A stretch of DNA of 64,000 nucleotides from Rhodalgimonas zhirmunskyi (GCA_030848925.1 JANFFA010000002.1:248001-312000), one strand, 5' to 3'; counted from the stretch's first letter, positions 28,070-36,177 are shown. The notes: generated from the sequence alone by a model not told the origin. Made by a program: numbers and translations.

Positions 28070-28131
28070 TCGGGCGGGGGCAACCCCGCCCGACACACGA
28101 AACACCATGGCAGGCCGGGGTTCACCCCGGC
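28070..28131 (+). other. Two tandem intercistronic hairpins
   Basis: TCGGGCGGGG (28070-28079) and CCCCGCCCGA (28084-28093) form a perfect 10-bp stem with a GCAA (GNRA) loop. GCCGGGG (28114-28120) and CCCCGGC (28125-28131) form a 7-bp stem with a TTCA loop. Both lie between thiolase and the flavoprotein gene, with no U-run. They look like mRNA-stabilising or processing structures rather than full terminators. Confidence 0.6.
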
Positions 28132-28156
28132 TTGCGTCTCTCAAAAGGTAACGCGC

Positions 28157-29128
28157 ATGTCCATTCCCGCCCAACTGTCGCATCTTCGCCTGCCGGTCAT
28201 CGGCTCGCCGCTGTTCATCATCTCGAACCCCGATCTGGTGATTGCCCAATGCAAGGCCGGGATCGTCGGCTCTTTCCCCGCCCTCAACGCCCGCGAAAAG
28301 GACGGTGAGGATATCCAGCTCGACGCATGGCTCAAGCGCATCACCGAAGAACTCGACGCCTATAATCAGGCCAATCCCGATACCCCCGCCGCGCCCTACG
28401 CGGTGAATCAGATCGTGCACCGCTCCAACACCCGGCTCGAGCGTGATCTTGAAATCTGCCACAAGTGGAAGGTGCCGGTCTGGATCACCTCGCTTGGTGC
28501 CCGGGTCGAGGTCAACGAAGCCGCGCATGATTGCGGCGGCATCACCCTGCACGACATCATTAACAACACCTTCGCCAAGAAGGCGATCGACAAAGGCGCC
28601 GATGGCCTGATTGCCGTGGCCGCCGGGGCCGGTGGCCATGCCGGTGCACAATCGCCCTTCGCGCTGGTGCAGGAAATCCGCACTTGGTTCGACGGCCCTC
28701 TGGCGCTGTCGGGCTCCATCGCGCATGGCCGCTCGATCCTCGCCGCACAGGCGATGGGCGCGGATTTCGGCTATATCGGCTCGCCCTTCATCGCCACGGA
28801 CGAGGCCAACGCCGTGCCCGAATACAAACAGATGATCACCGAAAGCAGCGCCGAGGATATCGTTTATTCCAACCTCTTCACCGGCGTGCATGGCAACTAT
28901 CTCAAGCCCTCCATCGCGAAGGCCGGGATGGACCCCGACAACCTTCCTGTTTCGGACCCGTCGAAAATGAACTTCGGCGCGGACCGTGAAAAACCCAAAA
29001 GCTGGAAGGAAATCTGGGGCGCGGGCCAAGGCATCGGCGCCATCGACAAGGTGCAGCCCGCCGCCGACCTGATCGCGCGCCTGTCCGCCGAATACGCGGC
29101 CGCGAAACAGGCGCTCTGCAATGGCTGA
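28157..29128 (+). CDS. Nitronate monooxygenase-like flavoprotein
   Basis: A 323-residue FMN-binding TIM-barrel protein of the nitronate monooxygenase/2-nitropropane dioxygenase group. Signs are PVIGSPLFIISNPDLV at the start and AVAAGAGGHAG around the histidine. Members embedded in acyl-CoA operons often act as something other than nitronate oxygenases, including enoyl reductase-like roles; here the function is unknown. AAAAGGTAACGCGC precedes the start. Its last 8 bases overlap the next gene. Confidence 0.85.
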   Translation: MSIPAQLSHLRLPVIGSPLFIISNPDLVIAQCKAGIVGSFPALNAREKDGEDIQLDAWLKRITEELDAYNQANPDTPAAPYAVNQIVHRSNTRLERDLEICHKWKVPVWITSLGARVEVNEAAHDCGGITLHDIINNTFAKKAIDKGADGLIAVAAGAGGHAGAQSPFALVQEIRTWFDGPLALSGSIAHGRSILAAQAMGADFGYIGSPFIATDEANAVPEYKQMITESSAEDIVYSNLFTGVHGNYLKPSIAKAGMDPDNLPVSDPSKMNFGADREKPKSWKEIWGAGQGIGAIDKVQPAADLIARLSAEYAAAKQALCNG

Positions 29129-29786
29129 GCTTTACCTCCTACGCCATGCGCAGGCCTCGTTCGGGGCGGCCAATTACGACAAACTCTCGGACCTCGGGCA
29201 TGAGCAATCGGTCGAACTTGGCCGCGCGCTCAAGGCACAGGGCGTCGCGCCCGATGCCGTCTGGATCGGTGACATGGTGCGCCACCGCGAAACCCTTGAA
29301 GGCGTGCTCGAAGGGCTCGACCTCAAGATCGAGCCGCAGATTCACACCGGCCTCAACGAGTTTGACTTCACCAACCTGCTCGATGCGAAATACGCCTCGG
29401 GCGAGGCCCCCGAAAACATGCACACCGAACGCAAGAGCCACTTTCGCACCCTGCGCGACACCGTGTTGGAATGGGAACAGGGCGGCATCCCCGGGGCTAG
29501 CGAAAGCTGGGTCGATTTCACCAACCGCGTCGAAGCCGCCCGCGCCGCGATGATGAACCCCGACCATGGACAGGTGCTTGCCGTGTCCTCGGGCGGGGCC
29601 ATCGCCCGGATGATCGCCGCCCTTTTGGAATGTGGCCCCGGCCAGCAGATCAAGCTGCAACTCCAGATGAAAAATTGCGCCGTCAACCGTTTCGTCTACT
29701 CTGCCCGCAGCACCTATCTGCACGGCTTCAACGAAACCCCGCACATCAATGCCGCCAATGAAGAGCGGCTCCTCACCTACAGCTAG
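29121..29786 (+). CDS. Histidine phosphatase family protein
   Basis: A 221-residue phosphoglycerate-mutase-fold phosphatase. The phosphohistidine motif LLRHAQAS places Arg8 and His9 at the N-terminus, and SSGGAIARM resembles the second catalytic-histidine region though the usual histidine is replaced by Gly/Ala there. The ATG lies inside the last codons of the flavoprotein gene (8-base overlap), so it is translationally coupled. The next gene is a small-molecule kinase, so the pair might add and remove phosphate on the same metabolite; this is inference. Confidence 0.85.
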   Translation: MAELYLLRHAQASFGAANYDKLSDLGHEQSVELGRALKAQGVAPDAVWIGDMVRHRETLEGVLEGLDLKIEPQIHTGLNEFDFTNLLDAKYASGEAPENMHTERKSHFRTLRDTVLEWEQGGIPGASESWVDFTNRVEAARAAMMNPDHGQVLAVSSGGAIARMIAALLECGPGQQIKLQLQMKNCAVNRFVYSARSTYLHGFNETPHINAANEERLLTYS

Positions 29787-29797
29787 GGAGACCCCAA

Positions 29798-30832
29798 ATG
29801 AGCAAAAGCGCCGCTGAACAGCTCGATCTTGCCGCCGTCGAAAACTGGTGCCGCCAGAATGTCGAAGGTTTCGAAGGCCCGATCGAGCTTCACAAGTTCT
29901 CGGTCGGACAGTCGAACCCGACGTTCCGGCTGACCACCCCGTCGGGCAAGTATGTGCTGCGCCGCAAGCCGCCCGGCACGCTGTTGAAATCCGCCCATGC
30001 GGTGGATCGTGAGTTCCGCGTGCAAAGCGCGCTGTGGGATACCGATGTGCCGGTCGCCCGCATGTTTGCGCTGTGCGACGATGACTCGGTGATCGGCTCC
30101 ATGTTCTACGTCATGGATTGCGTCGAAGGCCGCCGTTTCGAAGACCCGCGCCTGCAAGAACTCCCCAAGGAAGAGCGCAAAGCCTATCACGAGGAAATGT
30201 GCCGCGTCCTGACCACCGTGCACAACGTCGACATCGACGCCGTTGGCCTTTCGGATTACGGCCCTCCGGGCAACTACTACGAACGTCAGATCGGCCGCTG
30301 GGACAAGCAGTACCAAGCCTCGAAAACCACCGACATCCCGCAGATGGACGAACTGACCGAGTGGCTGAAAACCAACATCCCGGCGGATGATGGTCAGCGC
30401 ACGCTGGTGCATGGCGATTTCCGCATCGACAACATGCTGTTCCACCCGACCGAGCCGCGCGTTGTCGCCCTGCTGGATTGGGAGCTTTCGACAATCGGCC
30501 ATCCCTATGCCGATCTGGCCGCCGTCCTGATGCAATGGGCGATGCCACCGGGCGGCGAAGGCCGCGGGCTGGCCGGGATCGACCGCGCCGCCGAAGGGCT
30601 GATCACCGACGACGGTTTCGTTTCGCAATATTGCCAGCAGCGCGGCATCGACGGCATCGACAATTTCGGCTTCTACCTTGCCTTCACCTTCTTCCGCATG
30701 GCGGGCATCATTCAGGGTGTGCTCAAGCGCGGTCTTGATGGCAACGCCTCCAACCCCGAACGCGCGCTGCGCCTTGGGGCGGCGGTGCCGACCTTCGCCC
30801 AAGCCGGTCTCGACGCCGCGAAGAAGGGCTGA
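29798..30832 (+). CDS. APH/ACAD10-11-type phosphotransferase
   Basis: A 344-residue kinase-fold protein of the aminoglycoside-phosphotransferase superfamily, closest in kind to the kinase domain of ACAD10/ACAD11 and the LvaA-like kinases. The catalytic loop is [12 protein letters not shown] (His205, Asp207, Asn212) and the metal motif is [10 protein letters not shown] (Asp227). In such systems the kinase phosphorylates a 4-hydroxyacyl-CoA so that an acyl-CoA dehydrogenase homologue can eliminate phosphate. The operon also has two dehydrogenases, so that role is plausible but unproved. GGGAG precedes the start. Confidence 0.85.
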   Translation: MSKSAAEQLDLAAVENWCRQNVEGFEGPIELHKFSVGQSNPTFRLTTPSGKYVLRRKPPGTLLKSAHAVDREFRVQSALWDTDVPVARMFALCDDDSVIGSMFYVMDCVEGRRFEDPRLQELPKEERKAYHEEMCRVLTTVHNVDIDAVGLSDYGPPGNYYERQIGRWDKQYQASKTTDIPQMDELTEWLKTNIPADDGQRTLVHGDFRIDNMLFHPTEPRVVALLDWELSTIGHPYADLAAVLMQWAMPPGGEGRGLAGIDRAAEGLITDDGFVSQYCQQRGIDGIDNFGFYLAFTFFRMAGIIQGVLKRGLDGNASNPERALRLGAAVPTFAQAGLDAAKKG

Positions 30833-30835
30833 ACA

Positions 30836-31243
30836 ATGGACCCGAAACTCAAGGAAGATCCCTACCCGTTTCAGGCCCATGTCGGGTTCGAGATCACCGA
30901 ATGGTCCGAGGGATATTGCCGGGTCGAACAGCCGATGGTCGATCATATCGGCAATCGCTACGGCATCCCGCATGGCGGCGTGCATGCCACGCTGCTTGAT
31001 ACCGCGATGGGCTATGCGATCTGTTTCACCGGCGATCCGGATGACAAGCAACTCGCCATGACCCTGTCGCTCAACGTGCAATATCTTGGCGTCGCCAAGG
31101 GACAGCGCCTGATCGCCGAAGGCCGGCGCACCGGCGGTGGCCGCTCCACCGTCTTTGCCGAGGGCGAGATCAAGGACGAAAACGGAACCCTCATCGCGAC
31201 CGCGACAGCCGTCTTCCGGCTGCGTGGCACATCGAAAGGATAA
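30836..31243 (+). CDS. PaaI-type hot-dog thioesterase
   Basis: A 135-residue single hot-dog-domain acyl-CoA thioesterase. The signature YGIPHGGVHATLLDTAMG carries the HGG motif with the acidic residue on the following helix. It would release CoA from stalled acyl-CoA intermediates. It starts 3 bases after the kinase stop and ends 3 bases before the reductase start, so it is part of the same unit. Confidence 0.9.
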   Translation: MDPKLKEDPYPFQAHVGFEITEWSEGYCRVEQPMVDHIGNRYGIPHGGVHATLLDTAMGYAICFTGDPDDKQLAMTLSLNVQYLGVAKGQRLIAEGRRTGGGRSTVFAEGEIKDENGTLIATATAVFRLRGTSKG

Positions 31244-31246
31244 ACC

Positions 31247-32284
31247 ATGACCGACCAGATGAAATGCATCACCCTTGCCGCCCGCCCCGAAGGCGCGCCC
31301 AAGGACAGCGATTTCGCGCTCGAATCCCGCGACGTGCCCACCCCCGGCGAAGGCGAGGTGCTGGTGCGCGTGCATTACATGTCGCTCGATCCTTATATGC
31401 GCGGCCGCATGGACGACGCCAAATCCTATGCCGACCCGGTGCCGATCGGCGGTATCATGGAAGGCGGCGGCGCGGGCGAGGTTTTGGCCTCGAACGATCC
31501 GGCCTTCAAACCCGGTGACAAGGTGTTCGGCATGTTCGGCTGGGCCACCCACGGCGTGCAACCGGCCAAGATGCTGCGCAAGCTGCCCGATGGCCTGCCG
31601 ATCACCACCTCGCTCGGCGTGCTGGGCATGCCCGGCTTTACCGGCTGGTATGGCCTGACCGAAATTGGCAAGCCGAAGAAGGGCGAAACCCTTGTCGTCG
31701 CCGCCGCCACCGGCCCTGTCGGCTCCATGGTGGGTCAGATCGCCAAGGCCCGCGGCCTGCGCACCGTCGCCATCGCGGGCGGCGCGGACAAGTGCAAGCT
31801 CGCGACCGAGACCTTCGGTTTCGACGCCGCCCTCGATCACCGCGCCTATGATGACGCGCGCGCCCTGCGCGCGGCCCTGACCGAAGCCGCCCCCGATGGC
31901 ATCGACATCTATTTCGAAAACGTCGGCGGCAAGGTGTTCGAAGCGGTCCTGCCGCTGATGAACCGGTTCGGGCGCATCCCCGTCTGTGGCATGATCGCGG
32001 GCTACAATACCGGCGCGCTTGGCGGCACCCCCGGCGAAGGCCCGGATCGCTTCCCGGTGTTCTGGCGCAACCTTCTGGTCAAGCACCTGACCGCGACCGG
32101 CTTCATCATCTCGAATCACTGGAATCAGTATCCCGCCTTCCTGAACGAAGTCGCGCCGCTCGTCGCCTCGGGCAAGATCGCCTATGTCGAAGACATCGCC
32201 GAAGGCATTGAAAACGCCCCGCGCGCCTTCATGGGCCTGCTCGAAGGCAAGAACGTCGGCAAACAGATCGTCAAACTGATCTGA
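31247..32284 (+). CDS. NADP-dependent MDR oxidoreductase (CurA/leukotriene B4 dehydrogenase-like)
   Basis: A 345-residue zinc-free medium-chain reductase. Diagnostic segments are SLDPYMRGRM near residue 50 and VVAAATGPVGSMVGQIAK in the Rossmann domain. Relatives reduce the double bond of enones such as curcumin or 15-keto prostaglandins with NADPH. It closes the acyl-CoA operon, and a large imperfect hairpin follows its stop. The physiological substrate is unknown. Confidence 0.88.
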   Translation: MTDQMKCITLAARPEGAPKDSDFALESRDVPTPGEGEVLVRVHYMSLDPYMRGRMDDAKSYADPVPIGGIMEGGGAGEVLASNDPAFKPGDKVFGMFGWATHGVQPAKMLRKLPDGLPITTSLGVLGMPGFTGWYGLTEIGKPKKGETLVVAAATGPVGSMVGQIAKARGLRTVAIAGGADKCKLATETFGFDAALDHRAYDDARALRAALTEAAPDGIDIYFENVGGKVFEAVLPLMNRFGRIPVCGMIAGYNTGALGGTPGEGPDRFPVFWRNLLVKHLTATGFIISNHWNQYPAFLNEVAPLVASGKIAYVEDIAEGIENAPRAFMGLLEGKNVGKQIVKLI

Positions 32285-32292
32285 TCGCCCTT

Positions 32293-32349
32293 CGCGGGGC
32301 CGTGCGCGGCCTTTCTGCCACACCCGGCAGGAAATGCGCACGGCCCGCG
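32293..32349 (+). terminator. Compound hairpin ending the acyl-CoA operon
   Basis: CGCGGGGCCGTGCGC (32293-32307) pairs with GCGCACGGCCCGCG (32336-32349) with one bulged G. A second stem inside the loop joins TTTCTGCC with GGCAGGAAA. The structure begins 9 bases past the last stop, so it is the likely end of the operon, although no U-run follows. Confidence 0.6.
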
Positions 32350-32503
32350 CCACATTTGCGCCACATTCGCCCCCCTCTCGCCGCTCATCCGCCGCATTTG
32401 GGGGGCAGCGCATTCCCCCCAACAACATGTGCCAATTCCCCGCAGGGTCCATTTTTAAATCGAAACTTTGATTAAAGCTGTCTCCGTGTTACGTTTTTCT
32501 CAG

Positions 32504-32569
32504 CAGTAAAGTGTTCAGTCGGGCAAACCGGCGGACGCGGTAAAATTTCCAGTCGGGCAAACCGGCGGA
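32504..32569 (+). repeat. 32-bp direct repeat in the D,D-carboxypeptidase promoter region
   Basis: Two copies, 32504-32535 and 32538-32569, agree at 28 of 32 positions. The last 20 bases, CAGTCGGGCAAACCGGCGGA, are identical. Each copy starts with a GTAAA-rich stretch that resembles a -10 element. The array ends 24 bases before the start at 32593. Confidence 0.75.
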
Positions 32570-32592
32570 ACGAGAGGCAGAAAGGCGGATCC

Positions 32593-34077
32593 ATGCGTAT
32601 GCGTGGCGGGCACCCGGCAAGGACCGGACTCTTCATCTTTGCGGCATTCTGGATGCTTGTCATCCTACCCATGGCGGCGGCAGCGGCGCCCTATGCGGCC
32701 TATGTGATCGACGCGCGCACCGGTAAGGTGCTGCACTCGCGCAATGCCGATACCCGCCTGCACCCGGCCTCTCTCACCAAGATGATGACGCTCTACATCG
32801 CCTTCGAAGCGATCGAGCGTGGCGAAATCAGCCTCGACACCAACATCACCGTATCGCGCAACGCCGCCGCCGAACCGCCCTCCAAGCTGGGCCTGAAGGC
32901 GGGCCAGAAGATCAAGCTGCGCTACTGTATCCGCGCCGCTGCGGTGAAATCAGCCAACGATTGCGCCACCGCGATTGGCGAGGCGATCGAAGGCTCCGAA
33001 GCCCGCTTCGCCCGCCGCATGAACCGCACCGCCAAGGCGCTTGGCATGACCCGCACCACCTTCAAGAACGCCAACGGCCTGACCGAATCCGGCCACCTCT
33101 CGACCGCGCATGACATGACCATCCTCGGCCGCCACGTGCTTTATGACTTCCCGCAATACTACAACCTGTTCTCGCGCAAATCTGCCGATGCTGGCATCCG
33201 CGAGGTCTATAACACCAACCGCCGCCTGCTGGCCGCCTACAAGGGCGCCGACGGGATCAAGACGGGCTACACCCGTGCCGCCGGTTTCAACCTTGTCGCC
33301 TCGGCCAAACGCGGCGACGAACGCATCATCGCCACCGTTTTCGGCGGCCGCTCCACCGCATCGCGCAACGCCAAGGTGGCCGAACTGCTCGACCTTGGCT
33401 TCCGCCGCGCCCCCTCCAGCGCGCCGTTGCGCAAGCCCCAGGCCCCGGCCTATGCGGGCAAGGTCGGCGGCAACGATCCCGTCGTCGTCACCGACAACGG
33501 CAAAGCCGCCCCCGCCGCCAAGGGCAAGACGATCCGCCTTCTCACCGCCGTCAAGACAAGCCTCCGGCCCAAGGTCCGCCCCGGTCACGAGGCCCAACCG
33601 GTTCAGGAACCCGTTCTCGTCGCCGGGCTTCAGGACGGCATCGAAAACGCCCTGTCGACCGTCGTCAAACAACCAGATCCCAAGGCCCCCAAGGCCACCT
33701 CGGGACAGCCGGCCGCCGCCACCTCCACACCACCCTCGGTCACTCCAAAGGCGCGGCCGGCTGATCTTGTTCTCGCCTCCGCCAAAACCCCCGAACCGCC
33801 CAAACAAGAGGTGGTCACTCGCGTCAGCACCTCGGGCGGGCGGCACTGGGGCATCAACGTGGGCCGCTACGGCTCGCGTTATCAGGCCGAGCGCGTCTTG
33901 CTGAAAACCGCCCTGAACGAGATGGAAACCCTCGATGGGTCCCTACGCAAGGTGATCAAGCGCAAGGCCGGCTATGATGCCAATTTCATGGGGCTCGACC
34001 GCGACACCGCCGATCTCGCCTGCCGCCGATTGCAATCGCGCAACGTGACGTGCTTCATGATCGGCCCCAGCAGCTAA
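32593..34077 (+). CDS. D-alanyl-D-alanine carboxypeptidase (PBP5/6 family) with SPOR-like C-terminus
   Basis: A 494-residue exported penicillin-binding protein that trims the terminal D-Ala of peptidoglycan pentapeptides. A signal anchor (residues 12-32) is followed by the peptidase S11 domain with SLTK (Ser60 to Lys63), SAN (Ser120) and KTG (Lys223). A proline/lysine-rich linker of about 140 residues leads to a C-terminal segment (HWGINVGRYGSRYQAER, then DTADLACRRLQSRN) with the look of a SPOR peptidoglycan-binding domain. The start has AAAGGCGGATCC upstream. The promoter region carries the 32-bp direct repeat. Confidence 0.93.
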   Translation: MRMRGGHPARTGLFIFAAFWMLVILPMAAAAAPYAAYVIDARTGKVLHSRNADTRLHPASLTKMMTLYIAFEAIERGEISLDTNITVSRNAAAEPPSKLGLKAGQKIKLRYCIRAAAVKSANDCATAIGEAIEGSEARFARRMNRTAKALGMTRTTFKNANGLTESGHLSTAHDMTILGRHVLYDFPQYYNLFSRKSADAGIREVYNTNRRLLAAYKGADGIKTGYTRAAGFNLVASAKRGDERIIATVFGGRSTASRNAKVAELLDLGFRRAPSSAPLRKPQAPAYAGKVGGNDPVVVTDNGKAAPAAKGKTIRLLTAVKTSLRPKVRPGHEAQPVQEPVLVAGLQDGIENALSTVVKQPDPKAPKATSGQPAAATSTPPSVTPKARPADLVLASAKTPEPPKQEVVTRVSTSGGRHWGINVGRYGSRYQAERVLLKTALNEMETLDGSLRKVIKRKAGYDANFMGLDRDTADLACRRLQSRNVTCFMIGPSS

Positions 34078-34382
34078 AGCGCCCCGGATAGCGATAACAC
34101 TTGACATTCACCCCCCAGCCCCCCATTTGGGCTGGGATAGCTGCCTCGCCGCGTGAGCAGGCCCCGCGCGTTCCGCGCATCCGGTTGAAACCGGTCTGGC
34201 CCCCGGCAGCACCACCCATGTTCCCCATCACGCAGGGTTCGCAACCGGCCTCCGCCGCCCGGCATCTCTTTGCCGCGCCTCGTGAGCCCGCAACCCTCAC
34301 TCGGGCCGCAGGATCGTCCTGCGACCCTTCAGGCGCATTTGCGCCCTATCTGTTCGCGCATCTGCGCCACAAAGGACAATCA
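34078..34382 (+). promoter_or_regulatory. Long, hairpin-rich leader of the RNA helicase gene
   Basis: A 305-base gap with no gene, containing several strong hairpins: CCCAGCCC (34114-34121) with GGGCTGGG (34129-34136); CGCAGGA (34307-34313) with TCCTGCG (34317-34323); and GGCGC (34332-34336) with GCGCC (34341-34345). A TTGACA hexamer is at 34101-34106. The first hairpin could terminate the upstream gene; the others would lie in the helicase 5' untranslated region. I do not recognise a known riboswitch or leader. Confidence 0.5.
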
Positions 34383-35726
34383 ATGACTGATTCCAAAACA
34401 ACCGATCCCAAAGCCGCCGACGTCAAAGCCGCCGATTTCAAGGCAACCGGCCTTTCCGATCGTATGCTCACCGCCGTCGCAGTCGCGGGCTTCGACACCC
34501 CCACCCCGATCCAGCAGCAGGCGATTCCCCTCGCCCTCAGCGGTCAGGACATCATGGGCCTCGCCCAGACCGGCACCGGCAAAACCCTCGCTTTCGGCCT
34601 GCCGCTGATGGATCACCTTATGGCCGAAACCGGCCGCCCGGCACCGAAGACTGCCAAGGCCCTGATCCTTGCGCCGACCCGTGAACTGGTCAACCAGATC
34701 GCCGACAGCCTGCGCACACTGACGCGCAAGTCGCCGCTTCAGGTGGCCACCGTCGTCGGCGGCCAGTCGATCAACAAGCAGATCGCCACGCTCAACCGCG
34801 GCACCGATATCCTCGTCGCCACCCCGGGTCGCCTGATCGACCTGATGGACCGTCGCGCCGTTGATCTGGGCGCCGTGCGTCACCTCGTCCTCGACGAGGC
34901 CGACCAGATGCTCGACATGGGCTTCATCCACGCGCTGCGCCGCATCGCCCCCGCACTCGGCACCCCGCGCCAGACGATGCTGTTCTCGGCCACTATGCCG
35001 AAACAGATGGAAGAGCTGTCGCGCGCCTACCTCAACAACCCCGCACGGGTACAGGTGGCGCCTCCGGGCAAACCGATCGACAAGATCACCCAAACGATCC
35101 ACTTCCTCGAAAAACCGTCCAAGCCCGAACGCCTGCGCCGCATCCTGTCCAAGGACGCCGACGCGCTGACGCTGGTCTTCGCCCGCACCAAGCACGGCGC
35201 TGAAAAGCTGATGAAGGGGCTGGTCAAGGATGGCTTCAACGCGGCCTCGATCCACGGCAACAAAAGCCAGGGCCAGCGCGACCGCGCGATCAAGGCCTTC
35301 CGCTCGGGCGAGATCACCACGCTGGTGGCCACCGATGTCGCCGCTCGCGGCATCGACATCCCCGGCGTCTCCTACGTGATCAACTACGATCTGCCCGAAG
35401 TGCCGGATAACTACGTCCACCGGATCGGCCGGACCGCCCGCGCCGGTCGTGAGGGCGAAGCAATCGCCTTCTGCTCGTCGGAAGAGGTCGACCTGCTGCA
35501 CCAGATCGAAAAGCTGATGAAGGTCGAAATCCCCGTCGCCGAGGGCACCCGCCCCGAGCGCACCGGCAAATCCGGTGGCAAACCCGCCCGTAAACGCGGT
35601 GGCGGTGGTGGCAATGGCGGTGGCAACCGTGGCTACGGTGGCGGTCAGGGTCGCGGCGCGAAACCGCAAGGCGCCCCCGGAAGTGCAAAGCCCGGTCGCC
35701 GTCGCAACCGCAGCCGCGCCGCATGA
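34383..35726 (+). CDS. DEAD-box ATP-dependent RNA helicase (RhlE-like)
   Basis: A 447-residue RNA helicase that remodels RNA with ATP. All core motifs are present in order: a Q motif (TPTPIQQQAIP), AQTGTGKT, PTRELVNQI, TPGRLIDLMD, DEADQMLDMGF, SAT, and HRIGRTAR in the second RecA domain. The C-terminal 60 residues are Gly/Arg/Lys-rich (KPARKRGGGGG, then RGYGGGQGRGA), a likely RNA-binding tail. The start is chosen for AAAGGAC upstream; the frame open to 34101 lies in the structured leader. A role in cold adaptation is typical for the family. Confidence 0.95.
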   Translation: MTDSKTTDPKAADVKAADFKATGLSDRMLTAVAVAGFDTPTPIQQQAIPLALSGQDIMGLAQTGTGKTLAFGLPLMDHLMAETGRPAPKTAKALILAPTRELVNQIADSLRTLTRKSPLQVATVVGGQSINKQIATLNRGTDILVATPGRLIDLMDRRAVDLGAVRHLVLDEADQMLDMGFIHALRRIAPALGTPRQTMLFSATMPKQMEELSRAYLNNPARVQVAPPGKPIDKITQTIHFLEKPSKPERLRRILSKDADALTLVFARTKHGAEKLMKGLVKDGFNAASIHGNKSQGQRDRAIKAFRSGEITTLVATDVAARGIDIPGVSYVINYDLPEVPDNYVHRIGRTARAGREGEAIAFCSSEEVDLLHQIEKLMKVEIPVAEGTRPERTGKSGGKPARKRGGGGGNGGGNRGYGGGQGRGAKPQGAPGSAKPGRRRNRSRAA

Positions 35727-35758
35727 TGTGACCGCTGAAGCGATCTGATCCCAGATCC

Positions 35759-35835
35759 TTCACTTGACCAAAAATATCCCGGGGGGAGGATGAAAAATCC
35801 CCCCGGGATTTTTCATTTCGGGGGGCTGGCCCCCC
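35759..35835 (+). repeat. Intergenic repeat copy D with alternative hairpins
   Basis: TTCACTTGACCAAAAATATC then CCGGGG (35759-35784) matches copy C2. ATCCCGGGGGGA (35776-35787) pairs with TCCCCCCGGGAT (35798-35809). The overlapping TGAAAAATCCC (35791-35801) pairs with GGGATTTTTCA (35805-35815), a mutually exclusive fold. A third hairpin, GGGGGGC (35820-35826) with GCCCCCC (35829-35835), has a TG loop like copy C2. It may end the helicase transcript. Confidence 0.65.
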
Positions 35836-35961
35836 TCTTCACGACGCCGCACCGCGCGCCTCGGTAACGCTTTCACGCAACACCACGTCGCGCAATCGTG
35901 CCATACGCAAAGCAGACGCAATGCAGGCGCCGCGCAGACGTGGTTTTTCCGCTGGAAATCG

Positions 35962-36001
35962 CGTTAACCCGCCGGGCCGCCCGGGCCACGGTTGGTTAAC
36001 G
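35962..36001. promoter_or_regulatory. Spaced GTTAAC inverted repeat downstream of ccoS
   Basis: CGTTAACC (35962-35969) and GGTTAACG (35994-36001) form an 8-bp inverted repeat with a 24-base GC-rich spacer that itself contains CCCGG/CCGGG words. It starts 14 bases past the ccoS stop. It could be a weak transcription end or a protein site; the rest of 35836-36014 shows nothing recognisable. Confidence 0.35.
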
Positions 36002-36014
36002 TCTTAGGCCTCGC

Positions 36015-36173
36015 TCACTGCTTGGGCTTGTCGTCATACTCCCCCGACAGGATGCGCTGTGCATCGCCCTCGGGATCTTCGTATTGATTGGTGCGCACGG
36101 TGAAGATGAAGAACAGCAATCCGAATCCCCCCAAAATAAGGGAAATCGGGATCAGAATCATCAGGATGTTCAT
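36015..36173 (-). CDS. ccoS: cbb3 oxidase maturation protein CcoS
   Basis: A 52-residue inner-membrane protein needed to insert heme and copper into the cbb3 oxidase. It has one N-terminal transmembrane helix (MNILMILIPISLILGG onward) and the conserved tail YEDPEGDAQRIL after it. The start lies 4 bases past the ccoI stop, so it is the last gene of ccoGHIS. The size and the residue pattern after the helix are typical of CcoS. Confidence 0.93.
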   Translation of the reverse strand: MNILMILIPISLILGGFGLLFFIFTVRTNQYEDPEGDAQRILSGEYDDKPKQ

Positions 36174-36177
36174 CGCC

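Noticed and set aside
29783-32452. 889-codon minus-strand open frame
   Set aside because: It runs antisense to four well-identified genes (phosphatase end, kinase, thioesterase, reductase) and has no recognisable domain.
32593-34077. Beta-lactamase resistance gene
   Set aside because: The SLTK, SAN and KTG order, the signal peptide and the C-terminal extension fit a D,D-carboxypeptidase, not a beta-lactamase.
34101-34382. 94-codon N-terminal extension of the RNA helicase
   Set aside because: The stretch is proline-rich and hairpin-rich without helicase features, while AAAGGAC sits in front of ATG 34383 just ahead of the Q motif region.
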